64,000 nucleotides of DNA from an uncultured Bacilli bacterium (GTDB lineage: Bacteria > Bacillota_I > Bacilli_A > RF39 > UBA660), in assembly GCA_934167825.1 (NCBI GenBank), contig CAKPLY010000002.1, forward strand, positions 1 to 64,000, given 5' to 3'. Shown here one piece after another: positions 44,461-53,584 of this stretch. Below the pieces are notes generated by a model, which had not been told where the DNA came from, made no database searches, and saw only the letters and a list, made by a program, of their open reading frames with translations. Every line of letters starts with the position of its first letter. Positions within the stretch are counted from its first letter, which is position 1. The position numbers and the translations under genes are program-made.

Positions 44461-45282
44461 CTACTTTTGGCAATTAGGGCAGTAATATGTCCCACGACCA
44501 TTTACTTTTATTTTTATTATTTTTGTTCCACATTTTTTGCATGGTTCATTTTCTTTGGTGTGTACTAATAGTTCTTGTTGAAATAAACCATGAACACCAT
44601 TTACTGATGTATAACTTCTTATTGTGGAACCTCCTTTTTCTATAGCACTTGATAATACTTTTCTTGTATATTTTATTATGTTATCTAAATCTTCATTATC
44701 AAGTAAGTATGCTTTTTTTAAGGGGTTAATTTTTGATAGAAATAATATTTCATCAGCATATATATTTCCTATTCCTGTGATTATTGATTGGTCTAGTAAA
44801 ACTGATTTTATTGGTAACTTTTTGTTTTTATATTTTTCTTTTAAGTAAGGTACATTTAAATTTTCACTCCACGGTTCATATCCTAAATCTTTTAGTGGGC
44901 CAACTTCGTATAATTTGTCTTTTTCTATTAATAACATTTTTCCAAATTTTCTTACATCATGGTATCTTAATTCTTCATTGTTATCTAGGGTAAATACTAT
45001 ATGTTCATGAGGTAATAATTTATCTTTTCTAGTTTTAAAAAAGTATTTTCCTTCCATTCTTAAATGTGATAAAAGATAGTAATTATCTAGTACAAATATT
45101 AACCATTTGCCATATCTATTAATGTCATTTATTTTTTGATTAATTATTCTTTCTTTAAATTCTTTGGGGGTTGGATAGTCTATCACATTGTCATAATAAA
45201 TATCTACACCTGTTATTATTTTACCAATTAGTTTTGGTTTTAATGTGTTTCTTACTGTTTCTACTTCGGGTAGTTCCGGCAT
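44461..45282 (-). CDS. mutM: formamidopyrimidine-DNA glycosylase (Fpg/MutM)
   Basis: 273 residues. Catalytic Pro2-Glu3 in PELPEVETVRNTL, a lysine in LRMEGKYFF, the helix-two-turn-helix GIGNIYADEILF, and a C-terminal zinc finger with cysteines CKKCGTK...CPNC. Removes 8-oxoguanine and formamidopyrimidines from DNA. It follows polA by 14 bp in the same direction, a common repair pair in Firmicutes. Confidence 0.96.
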   Translation of the reverse strand: MPELPEVETVRNTLKPKLIGKIITGVDIYYDNVIDYPTPKEFKERIINQKINDINRYGKWLIFVLDNYYLLSHLRMEGKYFFKTRKDKLLPHEHIVFTLDNNEELRYHDVRKFGKMLLIEKDKLYEVGPLKDLGYEPWSENLNVPYLKEKYKNKKLPIKSVLLDQSIITGIGNIYADEILFLSKINPLKKAYLLDNEDLDNIIKYTRKVLSSAIEKGGSTIRSYTSVNGVHGLFQQELLVHTKENEPCKKCGTKIIKIKVNGRGTYYCPNCQK

Positions 45283-45296
45283 ATAATCACCACTTT

Positions 45297-47876
45297 CTAT
45301 TTTGCTTCATACCAATTTTTACCATACTCTATATCTACGACTAGTGGTACTGATAGTTTGTATGTGTTTTCCATAATTTCTTTTACTATACTTTTTATTA
45401 TATCTAACTCATCGTTTAAAACATTAAATATTAATTCATCGTGTACTTGAAGTAGCATTTTACTTCTTAGATTTCTTTTTTCTAATTCATTTTGTATTTC
45501 TATCATAGATTTTTTTAGTATGTCCGCACTACTACCTTGAATTGGTGTATTAAGTGCCATTCTTTCTCCACTACTTCTTATCATATAGTTTGTATTATTT
45601 AATTCGTCGATTACTCTTTTTCTATTCATTATTGTTTTTACATAACCAAGTTCATGGGCTTTTTTAATTACTTCATCCATATAGTTTTTTATTCCTGGGT
45701 ATGTTTCAAAGTATTTATCAATAAAACTTTTTGCTTCTTTGGAAGTTATATGTAAATCTTCTGCTAAGCCATAACTACTTATTCCATATATTATACCAAA
45801 GTTTACTGCTTTTGCTTGTCTTCGCATATCTTTTGTTACTCCTACTTCTGGAACTTTAAATATATCCATAGCAGTTTTAGTATGAATATCCATATTGTTA
45901 TTGAATGCTTCGATTAGGTCATTTACTTTGGACATATGCGCAAACATTCTTAGTTCTATTTGTGAATAATCAGATGATAATATTAGGGAATTATCTTCAG
46001 GAACAAAGGCTTTTCTTATTTTTCTACCATATTCATTTCTTATTGGAATATTTTGTAGGTTTGGTTCTATTGAAGATAAACGACCTGTTCTTGTTAATGT
46101 TTGGGTATATATTGTATGTATTTTATTATCAGGAGCTACTTGATCTAATAAACCATCAACATAGGTTGCAAGCAATTTGGTTAACATTCTATACTCTAGT
46201 ATTTTTTCTACGATAGGGTAACCATCTGCTATTTTCTTTAGGGTTTGTTCATCTGTTACGTAGTTACCATTCTTATTTTTTTTGCCTCCTGGTAATTGTA
46301 ATTTCTCAAATAAGATTAATCCTAATTGTTTTGGAGATGATATATTAAATTCTTCACCGGCATAATTATAGATATCTTTTGTGATTAATTCTACTTTGAT
46401 ACTTAATTCTTCTTTCATATTATTTAGTACTTCTTTATCTATTCTTATACCTTCGTGTTCCATTTTAGCAAGTACAAATAATAATGGAAACTCTATGTTG
46501 TTATATAAGTCTATTACTTCTTCAGTTTGCATCTCTTTTTCTATTTTATCTTTTGTTTCATAGATGAACTTTGATTTTTCTATGCTTCTTCTTGCTAACT
46601 CATTTTGGTCTAACACTTCTTTTTTGGCATAGAAATTTAATTCATATCCTAAATCGTTTGCAATGTATGCAATGTCATCCTTAATGTTGTAGTTTAATAA
46701 ATATCCCGCAATCATTAGGTCATATTTTATATTATCTAGTTTTAGTTCGTTTTTTAGAAATGTAACATAAAGTCTTTTTGCATCATATGTTAGTATTTCT
46801 TGTGTTAAAAAGATGTTTAGGTTGTTTTTTAAAATATCATACGGAATAAATCCATAGTCATCTTCGTTATAATATGATATTCCTAGTATGTTTGCGTTAT
46901 GGTAGTTTTCATTATCTAGTTCTATGTATACTGCTGTCTTTTTATTTAGTTTTGGAGTCAAGATATCACTTATTATTCTTGTTTCTATTTTTTTATCTTG
47001 TCTCTTATTAATGTTATCTTGTTCTTTTTTTATAAATGTGTAAAACTCTAGTTCTTTATATATTTCAATTAATTTTTCGGTATTTGGTTTATTATATACT
47101 ATATCTTCAAATGTTATATTTAATGGAACTTCTTTATAAATTGTTGCAAGTGATTTACTCATAAATGCTGAAGTTTTGCCATCAATTAATTTAGTTTGAG
47201 CAGAGCCTTTTATGTCATTTATGTTAGCGTATATATTTTCTAGTGAATCGTGTTCTTGAAGTAGTTTTAACGCTGTTTTTTCTCCAATTCCTTTTACTCC
47301 TGGTATATTATCTGATGAATCACCCATTAGGGCTTTTAAATCTATCATTTTTATTGGTTCAATGCCATATGTTTCATAGAAGACATCCCTATTCATTCTT
47401 ATATAATCTTTTTGTTTTAATAATTTTACATCTATGTCATCACTTATTAGTTGTAATAAATCCTTATCACTACTTACTATTGTTCCACAGTAATTATCAT
47501 TTTCATCAATCATTTTTGCTAGTGTACCTATTATGTCATCTGCTTCATATCCAGGACATTCTAAATACTTTACACCCATTGCGTTTAATATTTCTTTTGC
47601 ACGAGGAAATTGATGCTTCAAATCATCAGGAGTTTCTATTCTTCCTCCTTTATAGTCTTCGTAACTATCATGTCTAAATGTTTTTCCAACATCAAATGCA
47701 ACCATCATATATTTAGGTTGTTCTTCATTAATTATTTTATTAATCATGTTAACGAATCCATATAGTGCGTTAGTAGGAAAACCTTGTTTATTTTTCATTA
47801 AACTTCCTGTGTATGCAGTTGCATAATAACTACGAAACATTAAATTATTACCATCTACTAAGATTACTTTTTCCAT
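45297..47876 (-). CDS. polA: DNA polymerase I
   Basis: 859 residues. 5'-nuclease domain (1-290) with LVDGNNLMFRSYYA and GVKGIGEKTALKLLQEH; a middle 3'-5' exonuclease-like domain (about 300-470) in which the usual catalytic acidic residues are not evident, so proofreading is probably lost as in other Bacilli; polymerase domain with SSDYSQIELRMFAHMS (motif A), RRQAKAVNFGIIYG (motif B) and LQVHDELIF (motif C). It removes primers and fills gaps. Upstream of mutM in one operon. Confidence 0.97.
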   Translation of the reverse strand: MEKVILVDGNNLMFRSYYATAYTGSLMKNKQGFPTNALYGFVNMINKIINEEQPKYMMVAFDVGKTFRHDSYEDYKGGRIETPDDLKHQFPRAKEILNAMGVKYLECPGYEADDIIGTLAKMIDENDNYCGTIVSSDKDLLQLISDDIDVKLLKQKDYIRMNRDVFYETYGIEPIKMIDLKALMGDSSDNIPGVKGIGEKTALKLLQEHDSLENIYANINDIKGSAQTKLIDGKTSAFMSKSLATIYKEVPLNITFEDIVYNKPNTEKLIEIYKELEFYTFIKKEQDNINKRQDKKIETRIISDILTPKLNKKTAVYIELDNENYHNANILGISYYNEDDYGFIPYDILKNNLNIFLTQEILTYDAKRLYVTFLKNELKLDNIKYDLMIAGYLLNYNIKDDIAYIANDLGYELNFYAKKEVLDQNELARRSIEKSKFIYETKDKIEKEMQTEEVIDLYNNIEFPLLFVLAKMEHEGIRIDKEVLNNMKEELSIKVELITKDIYNYAGEEFNISSPKQLGLILFEKLQLPGGKKNKNGNYVTDEQTLKKIADGYPIVEKILEYRMLTKLLATYVDGLLDQVAPDNKIHTIYTQTLTRTGRLSSIEPNLQNIPIRNEYGRKIRKAFVPEDNSLILSSDYSQIELRMFAHMSKVNDLIEAFNNNMDIHTKTAMDIFKVPEVGVTKDMRRQAKAVNFGIIYGISSYGLAEDLHITSKEAKSFIDKYFETYPGIKNYMDEVIKKAHELGYVKTIMNRKRVIDELNNTNYMIRSSGERMALNTPIQGSSADILKKSMIEIQNELEKRNLRSKMLLQVHDELIFNVLNDELDIIKSIVKEIMENTYKLSVPLVVDIEYGKNWYEAK

Positions 47877-47963
47877 GTTATCACATCCTTATATAGTATT
47901 ATACATTATTTTTTTGTTTTTTTATAGGTGGAAACTTAAAATTTTTTATATTATTAAACAATT

Positions 47964-47990
47964 AAAGTCATATCGATATGATATGACTTT
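47964..47990. terminator. hairpin between valS and polA
   Basis: AAAGTCATATC (47964-47974) pairs perfectly over 11 bp with GATATGACTTT (47980-47990). On the minus strand the tail is only moderately T-rich (AATTGTTT), so termination of the valS operon here is probable but not certain. Confidence 0.55.
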
Positions 47991-48009
47991 AGATAACTTT
48001 TTATACAAA

Positions 48010-50559
48010 TTAATTGTTTTCTAGTTTGGTATTTATTAGTTCTAATTGTTTTTCTTCTTTTTGTAAATCTTCTTTTTCTTTGTTTACAATATTTTCTGGT
48101 GCTTTTTTTACATAATTTTCATTTGATAATAGTTTTTTTCTTCTTTCAATTGATGAGATTAGTTTTTCTTTTTCAAGCAATAGTTTTTGTGTTTCTTCTT
48201 CTTTGTTTTTAGTGTTGTCATAAACTATTTCTAGAGATAGGTTATCAAGTTCAACTTTTACTTGGTGTTTATCAGTTTTTTCAATAAGTTTATCTTTTAT
48301 TTTTAATGAAGATAAGATTAAATCAATATTTTTTTCATCTTTGATGTTATTTATTACTTCATAATTTGAACCAACGTTTAATTCTAGTTTTTTTGTTCTA
48401 AACATTGTTATAAATTCAAGAATTTTATCTATTTCTTTTTCTTCTTTGGTGAAAATATAATTTTTTTCATACTTTGGATAACTACTTATCATTATTGAAT
48501 CACTATCTTTGTATGGTAACATTTGATAGATTTCTTCGGTAACATATGGCATGAATGGATGTAACATCTTAATAATTGCTGTTAATACTTTTAGTAGAAC
48601 ACTTTTTGTTGTGTTATTTTGATTAAATTTACTTAATTCTATATATTTGTCACAAAAATCTGTCCATATAAAGTTGTATAATGTATTTCCAACGATATTG
48701 AAATCATATTTTTCCATAGATTTTGTTACTTCGTTTATTGTATTATTTAATTTTGTTAGTATCCATTTATCTTGGTCAAGTAAGTTATCTAAGGTATAAT
48801 CTTCTTGTTTAAAATCTTCGAGAGTTAGTAAAACATATCTTGATGCGTTCCATATTTTGTTTATGAAATTCCATGTTGATGATACTTTTTCTGTGTCATA
48901 TCTTAAGTCCATACCAGGAGAGGTATTTGTAGTTAAGTAGTATCTTAGTGTGTCACAACCGTATTCTTCGATTACGTCCATAGGGTCTACTCCATTACCT
49001 AAACTTTTAGACATTTTTCTTCCTTCTTTATCACGAATAAGTCCATGAATTAAGCAGTCTTTGAAAGGTCTTTCTTTAGTAAATTCAAGTGATTGAAATA
49101 TCATTCTTGATACCCAAAAGAAAATTATATCATATCCTGTTACTAGGACATCTGTTGGAAAATATCTTTTATAATCTTCGGTAATATCCGGCCATCCTAA
49201 TGTTGCAAAAGGCCATAAAGCACTTGAGAACCAAGTATCTAGTACGTCATTATCTTGTATCCATCCATCTTCTTGTGGTGCTTCCATTCCTACGTATACT
49301 TTATCTTCTTTATACCATGCAGGAATTCTGTGACCCCACCAAAGTTGTCTAGATATACACCAGTCATGGCAATCTTCCATCCAGTGATTTAATATTTTTT
49401 CATATCTTTCAGGGACAAAGTTTACTTTTTTATCTTTATCTTTTTGATTTTCTAGTACTTGTTTAGATAACTTTTCCATATTAACGAACCATTGCTTAGA
49501 TAAATATGGTTCAACCATTACTCCAGTTCTTTCGGAGTGACCAACGTTATGGTGTATTTCTTCGATACTTATTAGCAAGTCTTGTTCTTTTAAATCTTTA
49601 ACTAAGTTTTCTCTACATGTAAATCTATCTTGTCCTTGATATTTTACAGCATTTTCATTCATTGTTGCATCATCGTTCATGACTATTATTCTTTCTAGGT
49701 TGTGTCTATTTCCTACCTCAAAGTCATTTGGGTCATGTGCTGGAGTTATTTTAACTACACCTGTACCAAACTCCATATCTGCGTGTTCGTCTCCTATAAT
49801 TGGTATTAACTTATTAACTATTGGTAATATTACGTTTTTGCCAATAAGATGATTGTATCTTTCGTCTTTAGGATTTACTGCTACTGCGGTGTCTCCAAAT
49901 AATGTTTCTGGTCTTGTTGTAGCAACTTCTAAATAGTCGTTTGTTCCTTCGATATAATACTTGATATGATAAAATGCACCAAGTGTATCTTTATAAATTA
50001 CTTCTTCATTTGATAATGCTGTTTTTGCAGATGGATCCCAGTTGATTATTCTTTCTCCTCTGTAGATTAAGCCATCATTATATAATTTTACAAATACTGT
50101 TTTTACTGCTTTAGTTAAATTTTCATCTAAGGTAAATGCTTCTTTGTTATAGTCTACTGATAAGCCTAACTTTGCCCATTGACTTCTTATGTTGTTTGAA
50201 TATTCATGAGTCCATTTCCAACATTCTTCGAGGAATTTTTCTCTTCCTAATGAAGATTTGCTTTGTCCTTGTTCTTTTATTCTTTTTACTACTTTTGCTT
50301 CAGTTGCTATTGCTGCATGGTCCATTCCTGGTAACCATAAAGCATCATATCCTTGCATTCTTTTATATCTTATAATTATATCTTGTAGTGTTGTATCCCA
50401 AGCGTGTCCAAGGTGTAATTTTCCTGTTACATTTGGTGGTGGTATTACTATACAGAATGGTTCTTTGGATAAATCACCTGAATTAAAATATCCTTTTTCT
50501 AACCATTTTTCATATTTGTTTTCTTCAACTAATTTGTGATTATACTTCTTGTCTAACAT
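48010..50559 (-). CDS. valS: valyl-tRNA synthetase
   Basis: 849 residues. Class I signatures HLGH (in GKLHLGHAWDTTLQD) and KMSKS (GRKMSKSLGNGVDPMD), editing domain (about 190-340, with EVATTRPETLFGDTAVAVNP), anticodon-binding domain and the C-terminal coiled coil (about 780-849, VNKEKEDLQKEEKQLE). Its ATG lies inside the last codons of the upstream HD gene (20-base overlap), so translation is coupled and expression is controlled by the T-box ahead of that gene. Confidence 0.97.
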   Translation of the reverse strand: MLDKKYNHKLVEENKYEKWLEKGYFNSGDLSKEPFCIVIPPPNVTGKLHLGHAWDTTLQDIIIRYKRMQGYDALWLPGMDHAAIATEAKVVKRIKEQGQSKSSLGREKFLEECWKWTHEYSNNIRSQWAKLGLSVDYNKEAFTLDENLTKAVKTVFVKLYNDGLIYRGERIINWDPSAKTALSNEEVIYKDTLGAFYHIKYYIEGTNDYLEVATTRPETLFGDTAVAVNPKDERYNHLIGKNVILPIVNKLIPIIGDEHADMEFGTGVVKITPAHDPNDFEVGNRHNLERIIVMNDDATMNENAVKYQGQDRFTCRENLVKDLKEQDLLISIEEIHHNVGHSERTGVMVEPYLSKQWFVNMEKLSKQVLENQKDKDKKVNFVPERYEKILNHWMEDCHDWCISRQLWWGHRIPAWYKEDKVYVGMEAPQEDGWIQDNDVLDTWFSSALWPFATLGWPDITEDYKRYFPTDVLVTGYDIIFFWVSRMIFQSLEFTKERPFKDCLIHGLIRDKEGRKMSKSLGNGVDPMDVIEEYGCDTLRYYLTTNTSPGMDLRYDTEKVSSTWNFINKIWNASRYVLLTLEDFKQEDYTLDNLLDQDKWILTKLNNTINEVTKSMEKYDFNIVGNTLYNFIWTDFCDKYIELSKFNQNNTTKSVLLKVLTAIIKMLHPFMPYVTEEIYQMLPYKDSDSIMISSYPKYEKNYIFTKEEKEIDKILEFITMFRTKKLELNVGSNYEVINNIKDEKNIDLILSSLKIKDKLIEKTDKHQVKVELDNLSLEIVYDNTKNKEEETQKLLLEKEKLISSIERRKKLLSNENYVKKAPENIVNKEKEDLQKEEKQLELINTKLENN

Positions 50560-51310
50560 TTATATCGCCTATCTTTCTTTCTATATATATATTTAACACT
50601 TGTTTTAGTGACATAAAAAACTTTTTCACGTTTTCATCATCAAAACTTAATGCATCAATTAATTTATCTATATAATTATTTTGTTTTACTATATATAAAC
50701 TATATTTGGAATAAAATGAAAATATGTTTGATAATACTAATAGTACTTCATCTGCATTATTTTCTGTTAATTTTGATTCTACTTTTCTAAATAGTTTAAA
50801 TTCATTATATGCTAAAGCACTTGGATAACTATTAATTCTTGTGTCTATATAAGGGTAATTTATTGTTAATCTAAATGTGTCTATTTTATCAGCATCTTTT
50901 AAGACTTCACAGAAAGAGATTATTTTACTATCTAGATTGTTGGGATATCCATTTTTGTTTAGAGAAAAAATTGCAAACTTTATTATAGCATCATACTTTG
51001 TTTCTTTAGTTATTTTCCTTATCAATCCATTTGTAAATAATATTTCTAACGTTTTTGAAGTGTTGTCTTCATTATCATTTAATATGTGAAAATTAGGATT
51101 TTTACTAAAACTTCCTAGGTCATGAAATAATCCAATTAGTTCACAGACAGTTATTTCTTCTTCAGTAAATATATTCATATTTGTTGCAATCTCGCTTGAT
51201 AATTCCATTACTTTTAGACTATGAAAATACTTTACTTTTATATTAGTATTATTCATATCAAATTCTTTCATATACTGTTCAAATATTCTCATTATTCTAC
51301 TACTTTTCAT
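50540..51310 (-). CDS. HD-domain phosphohydrolase-like protein in the valS operon
   Basis: 256 residues. An HD domain (about 15-140): KYFHSLKVMELSSEIA supplies the first His, ELIGLFHDLGSFSKN the HD pair, and later CEVLKDADKIDTFRL the Asp. Such domains hydrolyse phosphate esters, often nucleotides. The ORF is open upstream through the T-box, but the true start is ATG 51310, preceded by AAAGGAGAAAAAGGA. It lies between the valine T-box and valS and overlaps valS. Substrate is unknown. Confidence 0.85.
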   Translation of the reverse strand: MKSSRIMRIFEQYMKEFDMNNTNIKVKYFHSLKVMELSSEIATNMNIFTEEEITVCELIGLFHDLGSFSKNPNFHILNDNEDNTSKTLEILFTNGLIRKITKETKYDAIIKFAIFSLNKNGYPNNLDSKIISFCEVLKDADKIDTFRLTINYPYIDTRINSYPSALAYNEFKLFRKVESKLTENNADEVLLVLSNIFSFYSKYSLYIVKQNNYIDKLIDALSFDDENVKKFFMSLKQVLNIYIERKIGDINVRQEV

Positions 51311-51332
51311 ATTATCCTTTTTCTCCTTTAAA

Positions 51333-51530
51333 AAAAATAACTCATCCATAAAGGACGAATTATTTATCGTGGTACCACCTTTGTTTTTTCTCTTATCTTT
51401 AACGTAATTACACGGCACTATACAACTTCCAAGCAACCTTCTTTTAACTTTCATATAGAAAACTTACACCATCTTTTCCTCGCTTTAATATTACTTATTA
51501 AAATACTCCTCTTGTTCTTCGTCTTTTTTA
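51333..51530 (-). promoter_or_regulatory. T-box riboswitch leader (valine) upstream of HD gene and valS
   Basis: On the minus strand: GACGAAG and AGGAGTA at the base of stem I, GATGGTGTAAG in distal stem I, the T-box core AAAGGTGGTACCACG (about 51366-51380), then a terminator hairpin ATTCGTCC/GGATGAGT followed by eight T (51331-51361). The UGGU bulge would pair with the ACCA end of uncharged tRNA-Val (discriminator A). Candidate Val specifier GTT codons are present around 51421-51440, but I cannot fix which is read. Uncharged tRNA-Val would prevent termination. Confidence 0.88.
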
Positions 51531-51539
51531 TATATCAAT

Positions 51540-51568
51540 ATTATATAATTATTTTTATTATTTTACAA
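51540..51568 (-). promoter_or_regulatory. promoter of the T-box / HD / valS operon
   Basis: On the minus strand, -35 TTGTAA (51563-51568) and -10 TATAAT (51540-51545) with a 17-bp spacer, just upstream of the T-box stem I. Confidence 0.7.
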
Positions 51569-51637
51569 GAACTTTTAATTTTTTTCTTTATTTTTTATTT
51601 GTTTTATTATATAATTGTTATAGTAGAGGTGTATATA

Positions 51638-52228
51638 ATGGATGGTACGGTAACTAAATATTTTGAAAACGATATATATACTATATATTATCTTGATGGA
51701 AATTATGTATCTGTAAGTAAAAATATTAATAGTAACATTAAGACTTATTTAAAGATTGTAAACAATAATAATATTAATATATCTAAAGAAATTGATGATA
51801 ATACTAATAATTGTATATTCTATATTTATAAGTCTTTGTCTAATGATTATTCTGCTCAGCTTGATAGGATAAAGAAGTTAGTTAACACTATTTATAATTA
51901 TTTACTTAAGGATAGTAAAAATAGAAATGATTTTATAAAAAAAGTTGAAATTATTGATGATAACGAAAATAGAGATTTTATAAATTATTTATGTAATAAT
52001 TCAAATGGTAAATTTATTATTAAGGGTAGTAATAATACTGAAGATTATATATTTGGTAATACTAATAATACTTTTAGTAATATAGAAAATTTTGTTAGTA
52101 ATAATGATAAAAGTGGTAATAGTGTAATGACATCTCAACAAGGAAGTATTAAGTGGTACGCAATACTTTTGATACTGGGTGTTTCTCTTATGATTGGAAT
52201 AGGATTTGCTATATATGTATTAAAATAA
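51638..52228 (+). CDS. tail-anchored membrane protein of unknown function
   Basis: About 196 residues. The ORF is open from 51512, but AGAGGTG just before ATG 51638 marks the start; the upstream part is hydrophobic noise. The protein is Asn/Asp/Ile-rich and soluble, with a single C-terminal membrane helix (WYAILLILGVSLMIGIGFAI, then YVLK), a tail-anchor arrangement. No family recognised. Divergent from the valS operon, with a terminator at its end. Confidence 0.65.
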   Translation: MDGTVTKYFENDIYTIYYLDGNYVSVSKNINSNIKTYLKIVNNNNINISKEIDDNTNNCIFYIYKSLSNDYSAQLDRIKKLVNTIYNYLLKDSKNRNDFIKKVEIIDDNENRDFINYLCNNSNGKFIIKGSNNTEDYIFGNTNNTFSNIENFVSNNDKSGNSVMTSQQGSIKWYAILLILGVSLMIGIGFAIYVLK

Positions 52229-52256
52229 AGGATTCAATTATATGAACCCTTTTTAT
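52227..52256. terminator. bidirectional terminator between tail-anchored gene and arcC
   Basis: GGATTCA (52230-52236) pairs with TGAACCC (52243-52249) with G:T wobbles, flanked by AAAATAAA and TTTTTATTTT. Confidence 0.65.
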
Positions 52257-53185
52257 TTTGTAATTACTGTTCCTGTTAGTCCTAAAAGTGATTCTTTTGC
52301 TTTATCTAGTGATGTTATTATTGCTTTGCCTTCAGGATAATTTGTAACAAAGTTTAAGCAAGCTTCTATTTTTGGTAGCATACTACCTTTAGCAAATTCG
52401 TTTTGTTCTATATATTTTTTTGCCTCTTCAACAGTTAATCTATCTAATGCTTGTTCATTTTCTTTGTTATAATTTATGCAAACTCGTTCTACTGCAGTTA
52501 AGATTAATAATATGTCTGCATTTAGTTGTGTTGCTAATTTAGCACTTGATAAGTCTTTATCAATTACAGCGTCTACTCCTTTGAAGGAATTTTCTTCTTT
52601 AATAATAGGAATGCCTCCACCACCTACGGTGATTACAACGCAATTTGATTTTACTAATTTTTTTACTGATTCTAATTCTACAATATTAATAGGTTTTGGT
52701 GATGGTACGACTCTTCTGTAACCACGTCCTGCATCTTCAACAAATGTATAACCTTTTTCTTTTTCTATTTTTTCTGCTTCTTCTTTAGTATAAAACATTC
52801 CTACTGGTTTTGTTGGATTATTAAATGCATTATCATTTTTATCTACTTCTACTTGAGTTACTAGAGTTACACATTCTTTATCAATGTTATTTTTAATTAA
52901 TTCTTCCTTTATTTTTTGTTGTAAATGATATCCTATATAACCTTGACTCATTGCTCCGCATTCTGCAAAAGGCATAGAAGGAGTACCTGCGCCGTTTAAA
53001 CTTGCATAATCCATTGCTAAATTTATCATTCCTACTTGAGGTCCATTACCATGTGCTATTATTACTTCATGTCCTTGTTTTGCTATTTCTACTATGCTTT
53101 TTGCGGTATTTGATACTAATTTTAATTGTTCTTCAGGGGTTTTACCTAAAGCGTTTCCTCCTAATGCTATTACTATTTTACTCAT
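52253..53185 (-). CDS. arcC: carbamate kinase
   Basis: 310 residues, full length. Landmarks VIALGGNAL, IIAHGNGPQVG, PFAECGAMSQGYIGYHLQQ, AGRGYRRVVPSPKP, VITVGGGGIPI and DKDLSSAKLATQL. It makes ATP from carbamoyl phosphate, usually the last step of the arginine deiminase pathway or of purine/allantoin or agmatine breakdown. No arcA or arcB homologue is adjacent. An AAAGGTAGG site precedes ATG 53185. Confidence 0.96.
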   Translation of the reverse strand: MSKIVIALGGNALGKTPEEQLKLVSNTAKSIVEIAKQGHEVIIAHGNGPQVGMINLAMDYASLNGAGTPSMPFAECGAMSQGYIGYHLQQKIKEELIKNNIDKECVTLVTQVEVDKNDNAFNNPTKPVGMFYTKEEAEKIEKEKGYTFVEDAGRGYRRVVPSPKPINIVELESVKKLVKSNCVVITVGGGGIPIIKEENSFKGVDAVIDKDLSSAKLATQLNADILLILTAVERVCINYNKENEQALDRLTVEEAKKYIEQNEFAKGSMLPKIEACLNFVTNYPEGKAIITSLDKAKESLLGLTGTVITK

Positions 53186-53299
53186 ATATTACCTACCTTT
53201 CAAATAAATTATAACATCATTAAATTAACAAGTAAATAATTTAAAATAAACTTTACATCTTGTTGATAGTCAAATATTTTTTAGAATTGCTTTAATTAT

Positions 53300-53437
53300 A
53301 GTTTTCCACAGGAATTGTGGATAACTTGTTTTATATTGAAATTTTAAGATAAATTTTTTAAAATAATGTGTTATTGTTAGACTTTTTTATAATTATTCAC
53401 ATATGTATCTAAAGTTATCCACATATATTGTTGATAA
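53300..53437. promoter_or_regulatory. DnaA-box cluster in intergenic region 53186-53584
   Basis: In a 400-bp gene-free stretch lie TTTTCCACA (53302-53310) and inverted TGTGGATAA (53316-53324) with a 5-bp gap, TTATTCACA (53393-53401), TTATCCACA (53415-53423, perfect) and TGTTGATAA (about 53429-53437, one change). Box consensus is TTATNCACA. Five matches in 136 bp are unlikely by chance for such GC-containing words in this AT-rich DNA. Genes on both sides are not arranged as at oriC (no dnaA, dnaN or rpmH, and no strand switch), so a DnaA-binding cluster outside oriC is the better reading. Confidence 0.6.
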
Positions 53438-53584
53438 GTGGGTTATAGTTGCAGTGTTTAATTAACACTTTGTTTTAAAAATTTATTTTCTTTTTGTTGT
53501 AATAAAAATTGTTATATTGTATAATTAGTTTATGTGATAATAAGATGTTTCGCGTAATTTACAAATATCTTATTGGGAGGATGT

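Noticed and set aside
51355..51454. N-terminal extension of the HD-domain protein (from ATG 51454)
   Set aside because: These bases are the T-box core and terminator; the proper start with ribosome binding site is 51310.
53300..53437. Chromosomal replication origin oriC
   Set aside because: Despite DnaA boxes there is no dnaA, dnaN or rpmH nearby and genes on both sides keep mostly the same strand; a DnaA cluster outside oriC fits better.
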